Assembly (NCBI GenBank): GCA_029207755.1
Contig: JARCOQ010000005.1
Span: forward strand, 50,371,563-50,435,562
Reading direction: 5' to 3'
Origin: Chamaea fasciata
Lineage: Eukaryota; Chordata; Aves; Passeriformes; Sylviidae
DNA length: 64,000 nucleotides
The position numbers were made by a program, and so were the translations under genes. Every line of letters begins with the position of its first letter. The first letter of the stretch is position 1. The notes below the pieces were generated by a model that saw only the letters and a program-made list of their open reading frames with translations, had not been told where the DNA came from and made no database searches. Positions 10,397 through 23,728 of this stretch are shown one piece after another.

Positions 10397-13300
10397 GTAA
10401 CCCCTGCTCACTGGGGTACACGTGTGTCCCGGTCTGGTGGTGAGATAGATCCTGTTGAGTCGCATGGCACTGCCTCAGCCTTAGGGATGAGATACAGACC
10501 TGGCTGTGCTCTGAACCACCAAACAAACCCAATGAGAAAACTCCATTCCTGCTTGCTTTGTGGTGTGTTGTAACTCCAGTTAAGTGCGTGACAAGTTTTC
10601 CTGCTCTTGATGGGGATGTACAGGCTACACTAGAGCTGGAGATGGCCGAAACAATTTAGTTGCAGCAGTTGTCCATTGGGTTGTACTTTCATAAAAGCCT
10701 GAACGTTTTGTAGACCTGCATGTCAGTGAAATACCAGAAAAGCATCAGGAAGATGGTGAGAAATTTCTCACTTGATGGGAATATTTGAATCTGGGAAACA
10801 CTCATCGTTTTAACGATTTTTGTTTTTTACCTTTATCCTTTTGAGCAGTTTATTACACATTAATGTTTTAGTCTGAATTTAGAAACACTTGTGCAATTTA
10901 TATTGAAAGAGTAATAGGACCTAACATTGAGGAGGGCCCAAGAAGAGAGGCTTTCTCCCTGGCCAAGGTTGTGGCTCCTCTACCTTAACCACACTGAAGT
11001 TACAAAAACGAAGGCTTTCATTTCACTGAAACAAACTGGCTTTGTTTCCAACATGAGCTTCCTCTTTGTTTCCATTTTAATAAAAGTATTTTATATTTTA
11101 TCTTTTTTCTCTGAAAAAAGTAAGGAGGTCAAAATTCACTGTAGAATGGAAATCCTTTTCTCTATTCAGTGAATTAAAAGAGCATGCACAGATACCCAAG
11201 CTGTTGGCATAAATGCTTTGTATCTGGGTAGTTAAACTACAGTCTCTGTTCCTGGTCCTATTTAGCTTTTGCCACCTAAACCCCCTCAAAACAGGGATTA
11301 GACCTGAAATTAATTCTTTCCCATTTCGGCTTCCCCCCCTCCCCCCCCCCCCCCTTCCTGTATTGTGAGAATTTTACTAAAAATAATCACCTCCCTAATC
11401 AGTCATCACAACTGATCAGAAACCATTTTTCTCAGTGTTTCTGACTGCTTGGAGTGACGCTGGGAAAAGTTTCATCTGTGAAATGAATGTTTGGCTTTTA
11501 AACACTACAAACACCTTTTCTTACAGACCTCTTTCTTAAAGGCTGAGCCTGTAGCAGAGTTCCCTGAGGTGCCTGGATAATGGAGATGTTTTAGCTGGCT
11601 TCATTCAACAGCAGGAGCTGTGCAAATGGGGTTGGGAGCACTTGGCCTCGCTAGAAAAGGAGGATGGGGTCAGCCCACACAGTGTATCCTATGGAAAATT
11701 GACTTCATCACAGAAATCCCACATTGATCAAGCCACGAGGTTCTGTTTGTGTGCCGTCCATAGCAAGAGAGCTGTTACTATGTGTGTTGACTCTGCAACA
11801 TGGGATTTTAAAAATTAGCTTTTCAAGGCCCTTTTTGCATCTTTCAGTCTGTGTAATTCAGACTCTAGATCATCCTTTTTTTCTCCACACTTGCCCTTTT
11901 TTTTGTTTGTTTTGTTTTTTTGCTAGGATGTATAATCATTATACTTGAAATAAGCACATGGATATTTTCTTCTATTACTGTTTTCAAATCTTCACACCTA
12001 TCACAGATGACAGCAAGGTGTTCCTTAGAATAGAGTTTCGCATTGGCCATTTACTGCAGAAAGGCAGCAGGCAAATGGATATTTTTGGGATAATCTCTAG
12101 TCTTACATTCCGTGGTAGTTACTGCAGACCAAAATTGCAGAATTACACCTGCAGAGTAGCAGTGAGAATGTTGCTCCCTGAGTAACTGGGGGAGCTTTTT
12201 TTTTTCAAGGAAACTTAGATGACCCCTTCACAAAGCACAGTTTACTGACTTCACGGAGTCTCAACTCTGCAGTTAATGATTACTTTTTCTATCTGACATA
12301 ACATGTCTGCTCCCTGATGACCTGCTTGGTGTTTTGTGTCAAGAAGGAATGGCCTGTGCTCTAGTAGCCAAGAGCAGGGCCATTTTTAACATGAGGGGTT
12401 TGCATTCTACATGTCCAGTGCTGATGCCTGTCTGCCACACATCTGTGCTGCAATTAGAGTTGCAGTTTGCTTGGCATTGTATTTTTAGTTTGTTATGCTG
12501 TAGTAAAATAAGCCGCGTGCTTGCCCAGCCTTCTTAGGAATTACAGCCATGTGACTGTCTGGCAAATGAATTTGTGTCAGCTGATACAATTACATCCCAT
12601 GGATGAAATTCGACATACCTTCAGGGAGGGCTCTAGTTTCCATTGAAGTTGGTTTGACTTCAGACAGAAGAGGATCTGGATTTGTCCTGCATGAGTGGCT
12701 GCATGTATTGACCTCGAGGGAAGGTTGAGGAGTTACGGATATAATTTTACTGCTCTACTGTTCATATAAGAGTTTTCTGCCCTAAACAAACCTTTTAAGT
12801 TCTGTGATATTTTTATCATGAATTGTTTCCAGTGTTGTAATAGAGAATTCCAGGATAGTGGGATTCTCTTCACATGCTTAGATGAAACACTGCTAACTTA
12901 CTTCTAAGTAGAAGATGAAAGCAACTGAATATTTAGCAGCCATTCTGGTTTGGGTCTTCACTGTTGGCTTTCTTTTTAGGTGTATATGTCTTACTACTTT
13001 AGTTTCAAACTTTTTCACAATAAGCAACTCCTATATAATGTTCTTGTGATAGCCCCAGGGGCTTCAGAGAATGTTATTCCCAATTTATGCTTTCCCAAGG
13101 GAGCTAAAATAACGTGCTAAGGCTCACAAAGGAAGCCAGTGACTGAGCATGGAATTTCTCATCGTCTGAGTGCTAAATCCAGTGCTGATCACAAATAGTC
13201 CACAACAGATCGTATTTTCTAGACCTTTTCATTCTAGAGGTGTTTCTGTACTTGGAATTCTCAAGAGAGAGAATGACCTGAACTTTTTAATAGAAGCAGC

Positions 13301-16300
13301 TCCATGTAAGGGTTGCCCAAGATCACTTTGGGCAGGGGACTGTTGCAGTAATGTCCTTGAATACTTTTCCAAACATTTTTTTTTTTTCAAGTGAACACTG
13401 TCTGTTGAAATTTGCTATTTAAAAATAATATACTCCAAGGATTTTTACTGCTTGTGCCAGTTAGAGCTGTATATTCCACTTCTATTTTCCTTCAGAACGT
13501 TCCTACTCATGGCAGGTAAATCTTTCAGGCCTGGAAGACCTATGTAAGCCCCAGGCTGGAATTATGCACATGCACATGGAACATGATTTTTGTGAGCAGT
13601 GTGTGCCTGAACTGCTGCCACTCTTGAGCACTCTTACAGGAATGTAGGAGATGATGCTTCTGGGGAATGCTACTTGTTCAGGAGACCTTCTCTTTCCTCG
13701 TTTCTTACTGTTTTTTGAAATTCACTCAAAATTCTTCTGTGCTGGAAGAAAATAGACTTCAAAATTCTTTAAAGTTAGAACCATCTGTACCTTACCACAA
13801 ATGTATCACACACTTCTAAAGCTAAATGTTTGAAGACGTGTACTCTGAAAATTCACCTAAGAAACATAAAAAAGGGAAAAAAAGGAATTTATTGAAATTC
13901 CGTAAAATGTTTTGTAATTGCTCCATAACTGTGCTTCCTTGATTCCTTGTCTCTGTTGTAAGTGCTTTAACTATAGAATAAGGAAGTCAGTCTGATTTTT
14001 GAGAAATATTAAGGTTAAATTGATCATTTGGCAGGAAGAAACAATGTTGGTTAATCCAAGGCTCATGTTCTGCAGCAGGATAATAAACCTTGCAAGTAAA
14101 TACATATTTAACTTGCTCTTGAAATCCTCCAGAAGTGTAGATTCCAGCTTGTACTGGAATCCTTCTCCCAGGTGTCTTGTTCCCATGTTTAGCCACCCCT
14201 CCAATCACAAAGTCCTCCCCAGTATCTGGGCTACCTCTTTTTTGTTATACACTAAGTGAGATTGTCGGTGAACAATAACCATGTGTGCTGGTCCTTTAAT
14301 AGCCACTGCCACCATGACCTCCTGCAGATATACCTAGCACAATCCAGAGCCGCAGGGCGTTTTTGGGAAGCTGTGGAATGTCCTATGTGCAGAAAGCCTC
14401 TCTGACCTCCAGCTCTTATACATTTGTGTGTTATATTTTCCTTCTTTTGTGCATGCAGCGCTTTGCACTTTCTTGAGTGAAGAACAGATTTTGAGGGATG
14501 GTAAAACCCCACAGCTCCCACTCACTGCTGTTCCTGGGATCCTGTTCAGAGTGAATGGGGGCAGCAGAAGGCAGCTCATACCTCAGCTTGTGCCAGCAAG
14601 AAGGGACCCACTAGGCCTGGTTTTTGGAAAGTACAGGTTTAGACAAGTAGCAGGTGGAGTTCTGGCGTGGTGGAATCTGACTGATTTGGCCCCGCTGTTT
14701 CCAGGCTGTGGTCCATGGAATGGTTGTGGAGAGCTGGCTCCCTGCTCAGTATTTGCCTTCCTTGTTTCCAACTGCTCCAACATATTAAAAGAGAGTAAAA
14801 ATGCACTAAATATTTCCTAATGTTCACTCTCCATGAAGACACCTGCTGTTACTGGCGTTGAAAGGTGAATGGCAGAAGTTTTTCATAACATATTGAGCCA
14901 TTGTCCAGACTTTCATACAAAGTGTCCTGATGGATAATTGCAGCTACTTTTGAGTAAAATGAACCTTATTGTTAATGGATTCCATGAATCTGAGATACCT
15001 CCACTGAATGTCATCCATTTTAACGAGTGTTTGGAAATGGTTAAATGACTGACACAAAGGTTTGTGGCCTCCCTTTAGAATATTTAAAGCTGCAAATTGT
15101 GTTGGTTTTGTATCAACAGGTAGTTTTCCCTGTGATTTTGCCCCTTTGTTAATTTGTGGATTTTTTTTTCTGTCTTAACTTTTACAACAGGTATATTGCT
15201 TTGAAAATCATAATGTTTTGCAAGTAGTTATCCTCATTTCATACCTGCAATTGACTGCCACGTTACTCTGGATTTTCTAAACTGGAAAGCATAATTGCTA
15301 TTGAGGGAATATGAACAGACTGACCTAATCGTAAATGTCAAAGGAAAAAAAAAGATTAATTCCTTCAAAGGAGCATTTTAGTTTCCAAAGCTGTATCAGG
15401 CTGACAAAAACAAAGTGATTCCATCTGGAAACAAATCCTTTTTCCAAATACACTTAATAAAAAAGAAGTTGTAGGGCAGTCTGCAGCTAGGCAGGGTTCA
15501 TTTTGCCGGGACAAAACCCTGCAAAAATACTTAGCAGTAAGTTTTGAATGTTGGATTCCTGCAGGGTGGAAATCCCTCTGCTGCCCAGCAGGCCAGCGCA
15601 GGTCTGAAACATCATTTCAGTTTTACAGACATGACACAGTTCCCTGTTTGGCTTTGTGCAGAGCTGGTGCACTCCAGGGACTGCCACACATCCAGTTAAT
15701 TGGGATACTCATGGTAAAATCTCAGTTGGCTCAGCAGAGGAGAAGGAACAACCTTACTAGGCAGTGAGACTGTTCCTTGGGAGAGGAGAAGCTCATCCTT
15801 TGTTAGACCAACTTCCTTAGCTGGAAGGTAGAGCTGCATACAAGAGTTCTGTCTTCACATCCTCCAGTTTCTTCCTCCAGACCTGCACCTTTAATACTGC
15901 TGGAGACCATTTGTTTCTGTCTGTGCTACCTTCAGGGTGTGAGATAGGAGATTTCTCTTGCTTCAGGAATTAGGAAGTTGCCCTTTGCCACGTGTGAATT
16001 CTGAAATCATAGTGGAACAGACTAAGAAATAAATTACCAGTTTGGAGGGCATTGCTCATGGGGTGCAGTGTAATTTTTGTTCAGCTATGGGTAGAACATA
16101 ATTTGCAGATGGATCTTGCTTCAGAGAGTGTATTTAGTGGTTTAATGCTGAATAGGGTACAAAAGATTCTCTCTTCCTTCTTTTGCAGAACAGGATTCAA
16201 TGTGTTCCACTTTAAATAGTTTTTTTTTTTTTATTATGGTTATTAAAGAGATTCCATAATACAGCCTAAAACAAGTATGCATTAGTAGGCATCCATCAAT

Positions 16301-16719
16301 TCTTGTTTGAAATTTTTGCCATTTTAACTGCAGTTATATCCTTCACTGTGTATCCATGTAATGCATTTTTCTGTACAAATGGCACATTGCTAATAAAAAT
16401 GAGCCATCTACTGAGCACACTGGTTAACTGAACATCTAGAGCTGAACTGGCACAGTCTGAAATACAAAATAAAATATTCCTCAATCTCAGCAGCATCATC
16501 AATTGCATTGAGACTGTCACTTTTTACTGGCCCGGGTAATTGCAGTGTAGTTACAGCATTTTGGCCTTGCACAGAAGAGTTCAGATGCTGCAGATACCTC
16601 AAGTGGTGGTGCAAGCCGTGAGTGGTGATGAGTGTGTCAGAGCCTGGGTAGGAAGAACTTTCCTCTGTGTTTCTGTACATGGATGCACCTCATTTCAGTG
16701 CTGCAATCTGTTCTTTCAG
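10397..16719 (+). other. KLHL42: KLHL42 intron 1
   Basis: A 6.3-kb intron with donor GTAACC at 10397 and acceptor TTCTTTCAG ending at 16719. It contains a poly-C tract at 11333..11354 and otherwise AT-rich sequence with no recognisable CR1 copy, RNA gene or additional exon. Short open frames within it lack family resemblance. Confidence 0.9.
11333..11354 (+). repeat. Poly-C tract in KLHL42 intron 1
   Basis: Twenty-one cytosines are broken by a single T at 11340. It is a simple repeat in the intron. Confidence 0.85.
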
Positions 16720-16913
16720 ATCCAACTTCAAGCTCCTAGCTGTCAGTGGAAAGCTCTATGCCATCGGTGGCCAGTCCCTTTCCAACGTGGAGTGCTACAA
16801 CCCAGAGAATGACTGGTGGAATTTCGTGGCATCCATGCCAAACCCTCTTGCAGAATTCTCAGCTTGTGAATGCAAGGGCAAGATCTATGTTATTGGAGGA
16901 TACACTGCACGAG
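16720..16913 (+). CDS. KLHL42: KLHL42 coding exon 2 (kelch repeats)
   Basis: This 194-base exon supplies the last base of codon 302 and residues through the first base of codon 367. It follows acceptor TTCTTTCAG and ends at donor GTAACA (16914). It encodes two kelch blades: LYAIGGQ at 314-320 with its downstream Tyr-Asn-Pro and Trp (334-335), and IYVIGGYTAR at 357-366. The join with exon 1 restores the family-conserved Asn-Gln-Lys-Arg-Ser-Asn-Phe-Lys-Leu, which proves the splice. Both spliced junctions keep the frame. The reading frame continues past the donor without homology, so the intron boundary is well supported. Confidence 0.95.
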
Positions 16914-17635
16914 GTAACAAGTTTGCTGTTACTTCTTGGTGGTTTTTACCTGATTGTTTCCAAGGCCCAGATAATTTTCTCCTGTTTTTCAGGAAAGCAT
17001 TTGTACTTGTGTAGAAGGCTGATTGAATGCTGATTAAATTTAATGCTGATTAAAACACATAGAAATAAGTTGCTGTTAGAAAATAATTGATAAACAAAAC
17101 AAAACAATAGCTCTGTCAGGGAAGAATCAGGTTTGGTTTTTTTTTTTCAGAGCCTGTGTTGGACCTGGGGTTCTGTTACTTGAAGAGAACAAACTGATGG
17201 GTACTTCAGCACCCAGCTTAGCCACTACCCCTTTTCTTAGACTTTGATCACAAAGTACAGAGAGGTCTCAACAGATGTACTTTTTTTACTTTTTAAATAC
17301 CTGGTTTAGACTCTCAGAAGGAAAAAAATCATAGAAAATATCTGCTTGCCTTAGTATTTCTCATGTGTTAATAGGTGTCATGGTCTTTTCACTACAGTAT
17401 TTCAGTGTTTCAAAAGCAAATTCAAGCTATACCTTAATAACTGAACTGAACCCTCCAAAAGTTGAAGCAAGAACCAGCACTTTTAGCTTTTTTAAATTCT
17501 GTACCAAATTTTCTGAGGACACTGTACAGAGGGAAGGATTTGAAGTTTCATTCTCTTCTGACAATTACTTTACTTCTATCCAGTGGGCAAACAAGTTCAA
17601 TTAAAAAGAGCTCCCATTTGTTCATTCCTTAGAGC

Positions 17636-17700
17636 CATTTTCTGGGAGGAAGACATTTTCTCAGTGTCATTTTTTGGGAGGAAGACGCTTTCTCAGTGCT
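17636..17700 (+). repeat. Two-copy tandem duplication, unit about 32 bp
   Basis: The block centred on TGGGAGGAAGAC occurs at 17636..17667 and again at 17668..17700 with only a few mismatches. Each copy ends in TTTCTCAGTG. This is a simple, fairly recent tandem duplication within intron 2. Confidence 0.85.
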
Positions 17701-18065
17701 TTAGAAGTCAATTTTTAAGCATGTCAAATGTTCGGTATTTACCAGGATTTCGTAAGTTTGAATTTGGCCTTTCCCCACTTCAGTTGACCACAGCAGTTTT
17801 AAGGGCTTTCTTTCCAAACAGAATAAAATTAGAAGAGCGATCAGCTTTTACAGACAGTACTGCAAGCAAAGCTAAACTGATGTCAGAACAAGCTTCTAGT
17901 GTCTGAGCAGATTTGAGCTCTGAATAATTTTAAAGTTTATAAAAGATCCTGCTACCCTTTAAGGTCCTTCTGGTAATGAAAACCCTCAAACTCATTTTGT
18001 CCAAACACTTCTGACCCAGAGCCTGGTGGCTTCTATGAGGAAAGTGTGCCTGTGTCTATATGGAG

Positions 18066-18108
18066 AGCTGTGCTGTGCTGTGCTGTGCTGTGCTGTGCTG
18101 TGTGTGCT
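18066..18108 (+). repeat. (TGTGC)n microsatellite
   Basis: About seven to eight pentanucleotide units of TGTGC occur in uninterrupted tandem, followed by a short TGTG extension. It is located in KLHL42 intron 2. Confidence 0.9.
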
Positions 18109-20739
18109 GCAGTCCCAGTCCTCTTTTCACCCTCACTGCAGGATCTGCCAGGGCCATTGTGCTCCCTCATATCCAGCACTGGGACTCTGAGATATCTGGC
18201 ATGAAACACTTGTCATGCTGAGAAGTCAGATCCAAAGGGGAACATACTGTGAGACAACAGAACGAGGAGAAAGGCTTGAAGCAGGTTAATGGGAAGTCTT
18301 GTCTCTAGAGACCAGGGTTAGGAGTTTGGCATTTTTATTTAGAGAGAGAGAAAGAAGAGGTAAGGTGAAAAACCTCTGATTTGGTTAAGAGTGCTACACA
18401 ATTATGGGATGGCCAGCTTTTCTCCTGCACCCTCTGCACTCTGCAAGTTCCTTCTCTGATGCTTGTGCTGTTCTTTCATCGGACTGCCTACTCCTGGTGT
18501 CATGAAGAGGAAGATGAGCGCATTGCTGATTCAGATCCTGTTCCTTTAAAACTCCTGACCAAGGGATGTGCAGTCGGGATTGCTGCCCTGTGTCAGGCTC
18601 CTGACTCAGTACTTGCTGCCTGTGAGTTCAGCTGAAGGAGAGTTGTGAGTTACCTCTGTTTTTTTCTCCACATTCCAGGAGATTGCTGCTGCCCTCCAAA
18701 CCTCTGTCATTTCTCAGGTCTTTTCCTAAAAGTCTTTTTCAATGGAAATAGGGAAGTAAAACAATGAGAAGTTTTGAGCAGTGGATAGCTAGCACATTTA
18801 GGCTTCTGTTTAAATCCAGGGTCACTCAGGACAACAAACACCTGTGCTTGTTATAAATAATTTCCTGTACAAGAGTATAGAATCAGTTTTTCTGTGACAT
18901 CTTGGCTTAGTACAGGTAGCAGACTTAGAAACCAGAGTGGCCACAGTTATGCTGGTGATTTTCCTTCTGAATTAGGCTGATGTCAAAAAGTGCTAAGATC
19001 TTTAGATCTGAAAAACACTAAGGTTTATTTGCTGATTTGCTATGTTTACTCCATAAAACACATGCAGTAATTAATGGGTTTTGTGTTATGTTATTTTTAG
19101 TAATTTTTAGTACTTCTGTATATGCCTCAGTTTTGGTAGATTCTGTGGGCTATTTTTTGAATTTGTGTAGAGCTTTCTCCTGAGACTGAATTTTTCAAAA
19201 GATGGCAGGATCTGTAATTTCCCACTGTAAATTATAATGACACTTCTTGAATAAAGTCCTTCTCTTGAGTTTGCAGCTCTCACTTAGATCCTAGAATAGA
19301 ACCTAGATCTTAATAGAAATTCCATGTCAGGCACTGTGGTGTTCATATTTTGTGTTGCGGGTTTTGTTTGAGTTGGTTTTTTCGTTGTTTCAGGTGATAT
19401 AAAAGACCTGGGCTTTGGACTGAGCATGTGAGGGCCACGTTGCCAATGGACTTCTATTTCATACATCTCCTCTCAAATAGAACATTTTCCAGGGGAAGTT
19501 TACTGCTATAGATAGTCATAGAAACTTAATTGGGATTTCTCCTCCCCTTAATGAGTCAGAGAATGATAGGTTGTTTGTAGACAAAGGTCATCTATATGTA
19601 GAGCTGCAGTTTCACAGAGCTCTGCCATGAAAATAATCAGAGTGCAAATCCTGGATGGAGCAGCACCTCCCTGATCATGCCACTGATGCCCTTCATTCAT
19701 GACAATCCAGTTATATTTTTGGCTATTTTTACCTGTGCCCTTACAGAACTTGTCAGTATGTCTCTCTCTGCTCTTCCCCCTGGGAGGTCATCTGGAAGTC
19801 ATCATGTAGGACAAACTAGTAGCGTGGAGCAGATTTAATAAAAGACCTGTCTGGAGTCTGCAAACCTGTTCCTGCTTGTCACTTGAGGTTGGATTTGAGC
19901 TCAGGTCTCCAGAGACTGGAACTGAATTTACTGAGTTACGTGCATTCTGTGATAATTTAGTGAAGCCTTGGGCACAGCCAGAGTCTTCACTGCACCATAA
20001 ATCAGGGTGGCATTGTAACAGTTTTGTGAATTAACACTATTGCAAACGTATGCAGCCACTGAGTTGTGAATTATGGGCATGATTTCAGCTGCTTTCTTAG
20101 CCTCTGCCTAATGGCCGAGCACAGAGTTCCTGGTTCTTAGATGATTTTGACAATGTGTGTTTCTCTCTTTATAAGGTGCCCTTAGGTCATCCAGGCCACC
20201 TGCTGAAGTGTAACCAGCTTTAAAAATTTTATTCCATAAAACTTTGATTTACGGAATGAAATGTGGAGTATCAAAGTTAAGCTTGAATGATAAGTCATGA
20301 CTTGACAGCCATTAAGAAGTGTACTGTCTTCATGATAGTTTGATTCATCTGTGACCACTTCTGGAGAGGAGAACGTTGCTCCATTTCCCTCTTTGTAAAA
20401 AAATACTTACGTATCAGTCAGAGACAAAATTAAAAGCATAAGTTAAAAGGTAGGGATTATTCTGCTAAAATCTGCGGGCCCAGATAAGTTGCATCATGTA
20501 ATGTGCCAAAAGTAGCATAATTTTTTTCCCCTGTGCCAAGGAACAGAACGTTCAAAATTTCTTTTCAGGGGCAAAGAGCTGCACTTGTCAGTGCTCACCA
20601 TTTTTCCCCTGACTTGCCCTGCCAAGTGTGTGAGCAATCTGCAGGAAAGGCTGGGATGCTTTGTGGGAAAGAAAAACGCTCCCCCACAAGTGCCTTCTGA
20701 CAGAATTATTTATCTGTGAATATCTCCTCTCTGTTTCAG

Positions 20740-21191
20740 GCAGGAACATGAGCATCCTGCAGTACTGTCCCACTTCTGATTCCTGGACCAACTTGGAGCT
20801 GTGCGACGTGCACGTCCGCAAGCAGCAGATGCTGTCTGTGGAGGAGACCATCTACCTGGTGGGGGGCTGCATCCTGGACCTGGGACCAAACCAGAGATCC
20901 AGCCCCAGCGAGGACGTGCTGACGGTGCAGTCCTATAACACTGCCACCAAAGAGTGGCTCTACCTCAATGAGAACTCGTCCAAATCTGGCCTTAACTTGA
21001 CTTGCACTCTCCACAACGATGGAGTCTATATCTTGAGTAGGAATATTACTCTGTCTTCCAGCTTGGAGCAGCGTCTCTTCCTGAAGTATAACATCTTCAT
21101 GGACACTTGGGAGTCACTGGGGCGCTTCCCAGCCTTTGGACAAAACATTCTGATTTGTTCTATGTATTTGCCTGATGGGCGAGAAGTGTAG
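20740..21191 (+). CDS. KLHL42: KLHL42 coding exon 3 (C-terminal kelch repeats and stop)
   Basis: The last coding exon begins after acceptor CTGTTTCAG, completing Gly367 from the split codon GGC, and encodes residues 368-516 before TAG at 21189..21191. It carries the kelch blade IYLVGGC at 404-410, the segment Leu-Thr-Val-Gln-Ser-Tyr-Asn, and a last blade with DGVYILSRN plus a Trp-Glu-Ser and FPAFG ending. These match the KLHL42 C terminus. The three exons sum to 1551 bases, or 516 residues plus stop. That is close to the roughly 505-residue human protein, and the difference is mostly the longer N-terminal leader. No frameshift or internal stop is present, so the gene looks intact. Confidence 0.96.
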
Positions 21192-21600
21192 CATCACAAG
21201 GGTTTTCTTTTCAGTTCATTAGTTGTTCTTTGATGAAATACTGCTCCCTCTGAGTCACATCCATCAGAATGTAATGTGGTTGCATAATGCAGGCATAAAA
21301 TACTGATTCTGTTCTCTAAAAAGGTTTCAGAATCCAATATGAAGAGAAATGCTTCCAGAAACAGTTTTAAGATGTCGATTTAAACATTTTACTGGTTTAG
21401 ATTAAAATTTCGCCAGGCATTGTTTGCAGTTTAAATGTAAAATTATTATGTTGGCAACCGATTCCGGAGTTCCAAAGGCAAAACTGATCAGCCTGGTTTT
21501 ATTCTTTGTCTTAATAGACAGTGTAGAATGAAACATATATATTTCAAAAGTGTTTTTAAATACTTTTTAATTCAATAAAATAAATAATTAGTATAATCAA
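21192..21600 (+). other. KLHL42: KLHL42 3' UTR (minimum extent)
   Basis: AT-rich sequence directly after the stop codon, ending near a doubled polyadenylation hexamer. The true 3' end may lie further right, because another AATAAA occurs at 23723. No repeat interrupts this stretch. Confidence 0.55.
21574..21584 (+). terminator. KLHL42: Overlapping AATAAA polyadenylation signals, likely KLHL42
   Basis: Two hexamers overlap at 21574..21579 and 21579..21584, about 385 bp after the stop codon. They are the first canonical signals after the gene. They are followed by AT-rich sequence without an obvious GT-rich element, so use in vivo is uncertain. Confidence 0.45.
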
Positions 21601-23722
21601 AACCACAACAGGATTTCTTTCAAAATACAGTTATTACTCAAGCAATGTTCTGTCGAAAGTGCACAGTTTCAAATTTTTTGTACTATCCCATTTTTATCTC
21701 TTCCATAGCAGCGAGATTCTCAAAGGGTCCAGCAGTCAGGGTCCCATCAAGAAGAACTTCCTCTGAATTATTTTTAATGCAATGCTTTGCCAGGGACTGG
21801 TAGGAATTTCCTAGAGGCTGCAGTTGCTGATTGGAAAGTAGATGCTCCTTTAATGGAAGTTGGCAGCAAGTCTTGCTACTATTAAGATAGAGGTAAAAAG
21901 GCTCTTTATTCAAAGGGTGGAGTTTCCTAATTGTCATAAAGGTTTTAGTTGCCTAGTTGTGTTCTGTAGTACTTAAAACTGACTTTTAAAGAGCAAATTG
22001 TAGTTGGAAATAAGCTGTGTGTTGTGAAAATGTCCCTGAGCATGTGCATAGGTGATCCTGCTCCAAGCACATCCTGATTGGCAACACTCCTGTGGGACAC
22101 ACATGGAAGGCTTGGATCTTGTAAATGACTCCCTGAACACGTCCCCCAGAGCAGGGACGCCTGAGTGTTGGCTCTTCCTTGTGTCACCAGGAGAGGTTGC
22201 CTCAGGTGTGCCACCCAGTGTTGTTCCTCTCTGTAAAGGGCTCTCCAAGGTGGTCACTGTGAACACTGCTTTGTGGGGCTTATGGAGTGGACACTGCGGG
22301 AGTTTCTCCCAGTTCCTCCCTCTTGCCTGAGAGAATTGCAGCCATGATTGGTCCCTTTTCTCCTTGTAGCTGACAAGGGTAAAAGCATCTTCTTGAGGTG
22401 CCTGCCCAGGTCTGGAAATGTGTCCTCACAACAAGGAGAGGAAATCTCTGGGTCATCATGAGAAGAGCCAGGTTAGACATGCGCTAAACACATCGCAGGG
22501 ATGCTGGTTCTGCTCCAAATGTTTATCCACATGATAAGATGAGATTTAAAGCACCTGAACACGTTCCTAATGTGTGGAGATGTATTTTTGTTTTTTCATT
22601 AGAATTCAGGAATCTTCTTTTGAAGAAAGGGGCCTTTTGTGCAGAGGAGGAGGAGGCAGCAATGGCTCCCTCAGGGTCCTTGTAACTCCTTGCTTTTCCG
22701 TGGTTTTGAATGAAATTGGTTCTTGCTAAAGGGTTACCAGTCTTAAAGTGCCTTGCCAATCACTGCTCACTCATTAATCTCCGTGCTTCCAATCACCTCT
22801 AGCAACCCAAACAGAAAATCCCAGGAAACTTCTCCAGATTGAGGGTATTTGTGTTTGAACATTTTTAGGATGAAAGCAACCACAACACAAGGTATTTTGG
22901 ATGTCTAAGATTTACCTTTTTGGGTGGAACTTTTGCAGCCTAGTAGAGAATGTCATGCCTCAGCCCAAACTTACGCCTGCAACTCAGCTCTGTATGACTT
23001 CAATTAGCTAAGTCCACCTTGATGTGTTTTTATTTCCTTTGAAGATGTTGTGCTGCTGCTGTGTTTTGACAGCAGTATCAGACATCACAATTGCTCTTCT
23101 GAATGGAGCAATAAGGTGACTTTCACAACATGCTTCTTTCAGAAGTGTTTCAGAATAAATATAAGCAGGGTGCCATTGCCTGGTGATAAATTACCTCGGT
23201 CACATTATGATACTTGTTTCCCTAAATTTCTGTTCAGTTCCAGATTCAGAACCCTACAATCAACTGTGATCAGTATTGGTGGAGGGAATCACATCCAAGT
23301 TGCAGCATTCTCTTTCCTAGCAAATTAACCAAGGAACCCCATCACTCCTGACTTAGCAGTGGGGTGTATCAAATCAAGTCCTTTCAAACCCATTCATTTC
23401 TTAGTGCAGTCGTAACTCCAAAAACTATGACATCATCTTCTAGGTGTGATTACTCTTTTTCAGAAGAGGCCTTTCCACACTGGGTTTATCTTTTTTTCAA
23501 CTTCCAGCAGTCAACTGACCACCTTGAAAACCTGCTCAAATGCAGAAGACAAAGATGTGTCTGACTGTAAATACAGTCAGACCCTTCTGTCAGTCCATGG
23601 TGCAAATGCCTCCTACACCAACATCTAACAGTACTGCAGTCACAAAACTGGTGTTTAATTTAGTGGTAGCATTAATTAGTGTAATAATCTAAGTGTACTG
23701 CATTACTACAGGCTGAAATTAA

Positions 23723-23728
23723 AATAAA
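23723..23728 (+). terminator. KLHL42: Alternative distal AATAAA polyadenylation signal
   Basis: The hexamer is followed within a few bases by a run of eight T. If used it would give a 3' UTR of about 2.5 kb. This is inference from the motif only. Confidence 0.25.

Larger units (their letters stand above)
16914..20739 (+). other. KLHL42: KLHL42 intron 2
   Basis: A 3.8-kb intron with donor GTAACA and acceptor CTGTTTCAG ending at 20739. It holds a 32-bp imperfect tandem duplication (17636..17700) and a TGTGC microsatellite (18066..18108). No additional exon or RNA gene was recognised. Confidence 0.9.

Noticed and set aside
9030..10532. 500-codon open frame on the minus strand opposite KLHL42 exon 1
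   Set aside because: It is a shadow of a GC-rich coding exon. The antisense product is low-complexity Gln/Leu/Pro/Arg-rich, runs through the promoter pyrimidine tract, and resembles no family, whereas the plus strand encodes a clear BTB-kelch protein.
9611..10573. 320-codon plus-strand open frame in a second frame of KLHL42 exon 1
   Set aside because: Its Ala/Gly/Pro/Arg-rich translation is what a high-GC exon gives in the wrong frame, and it runs across the true splice donor.
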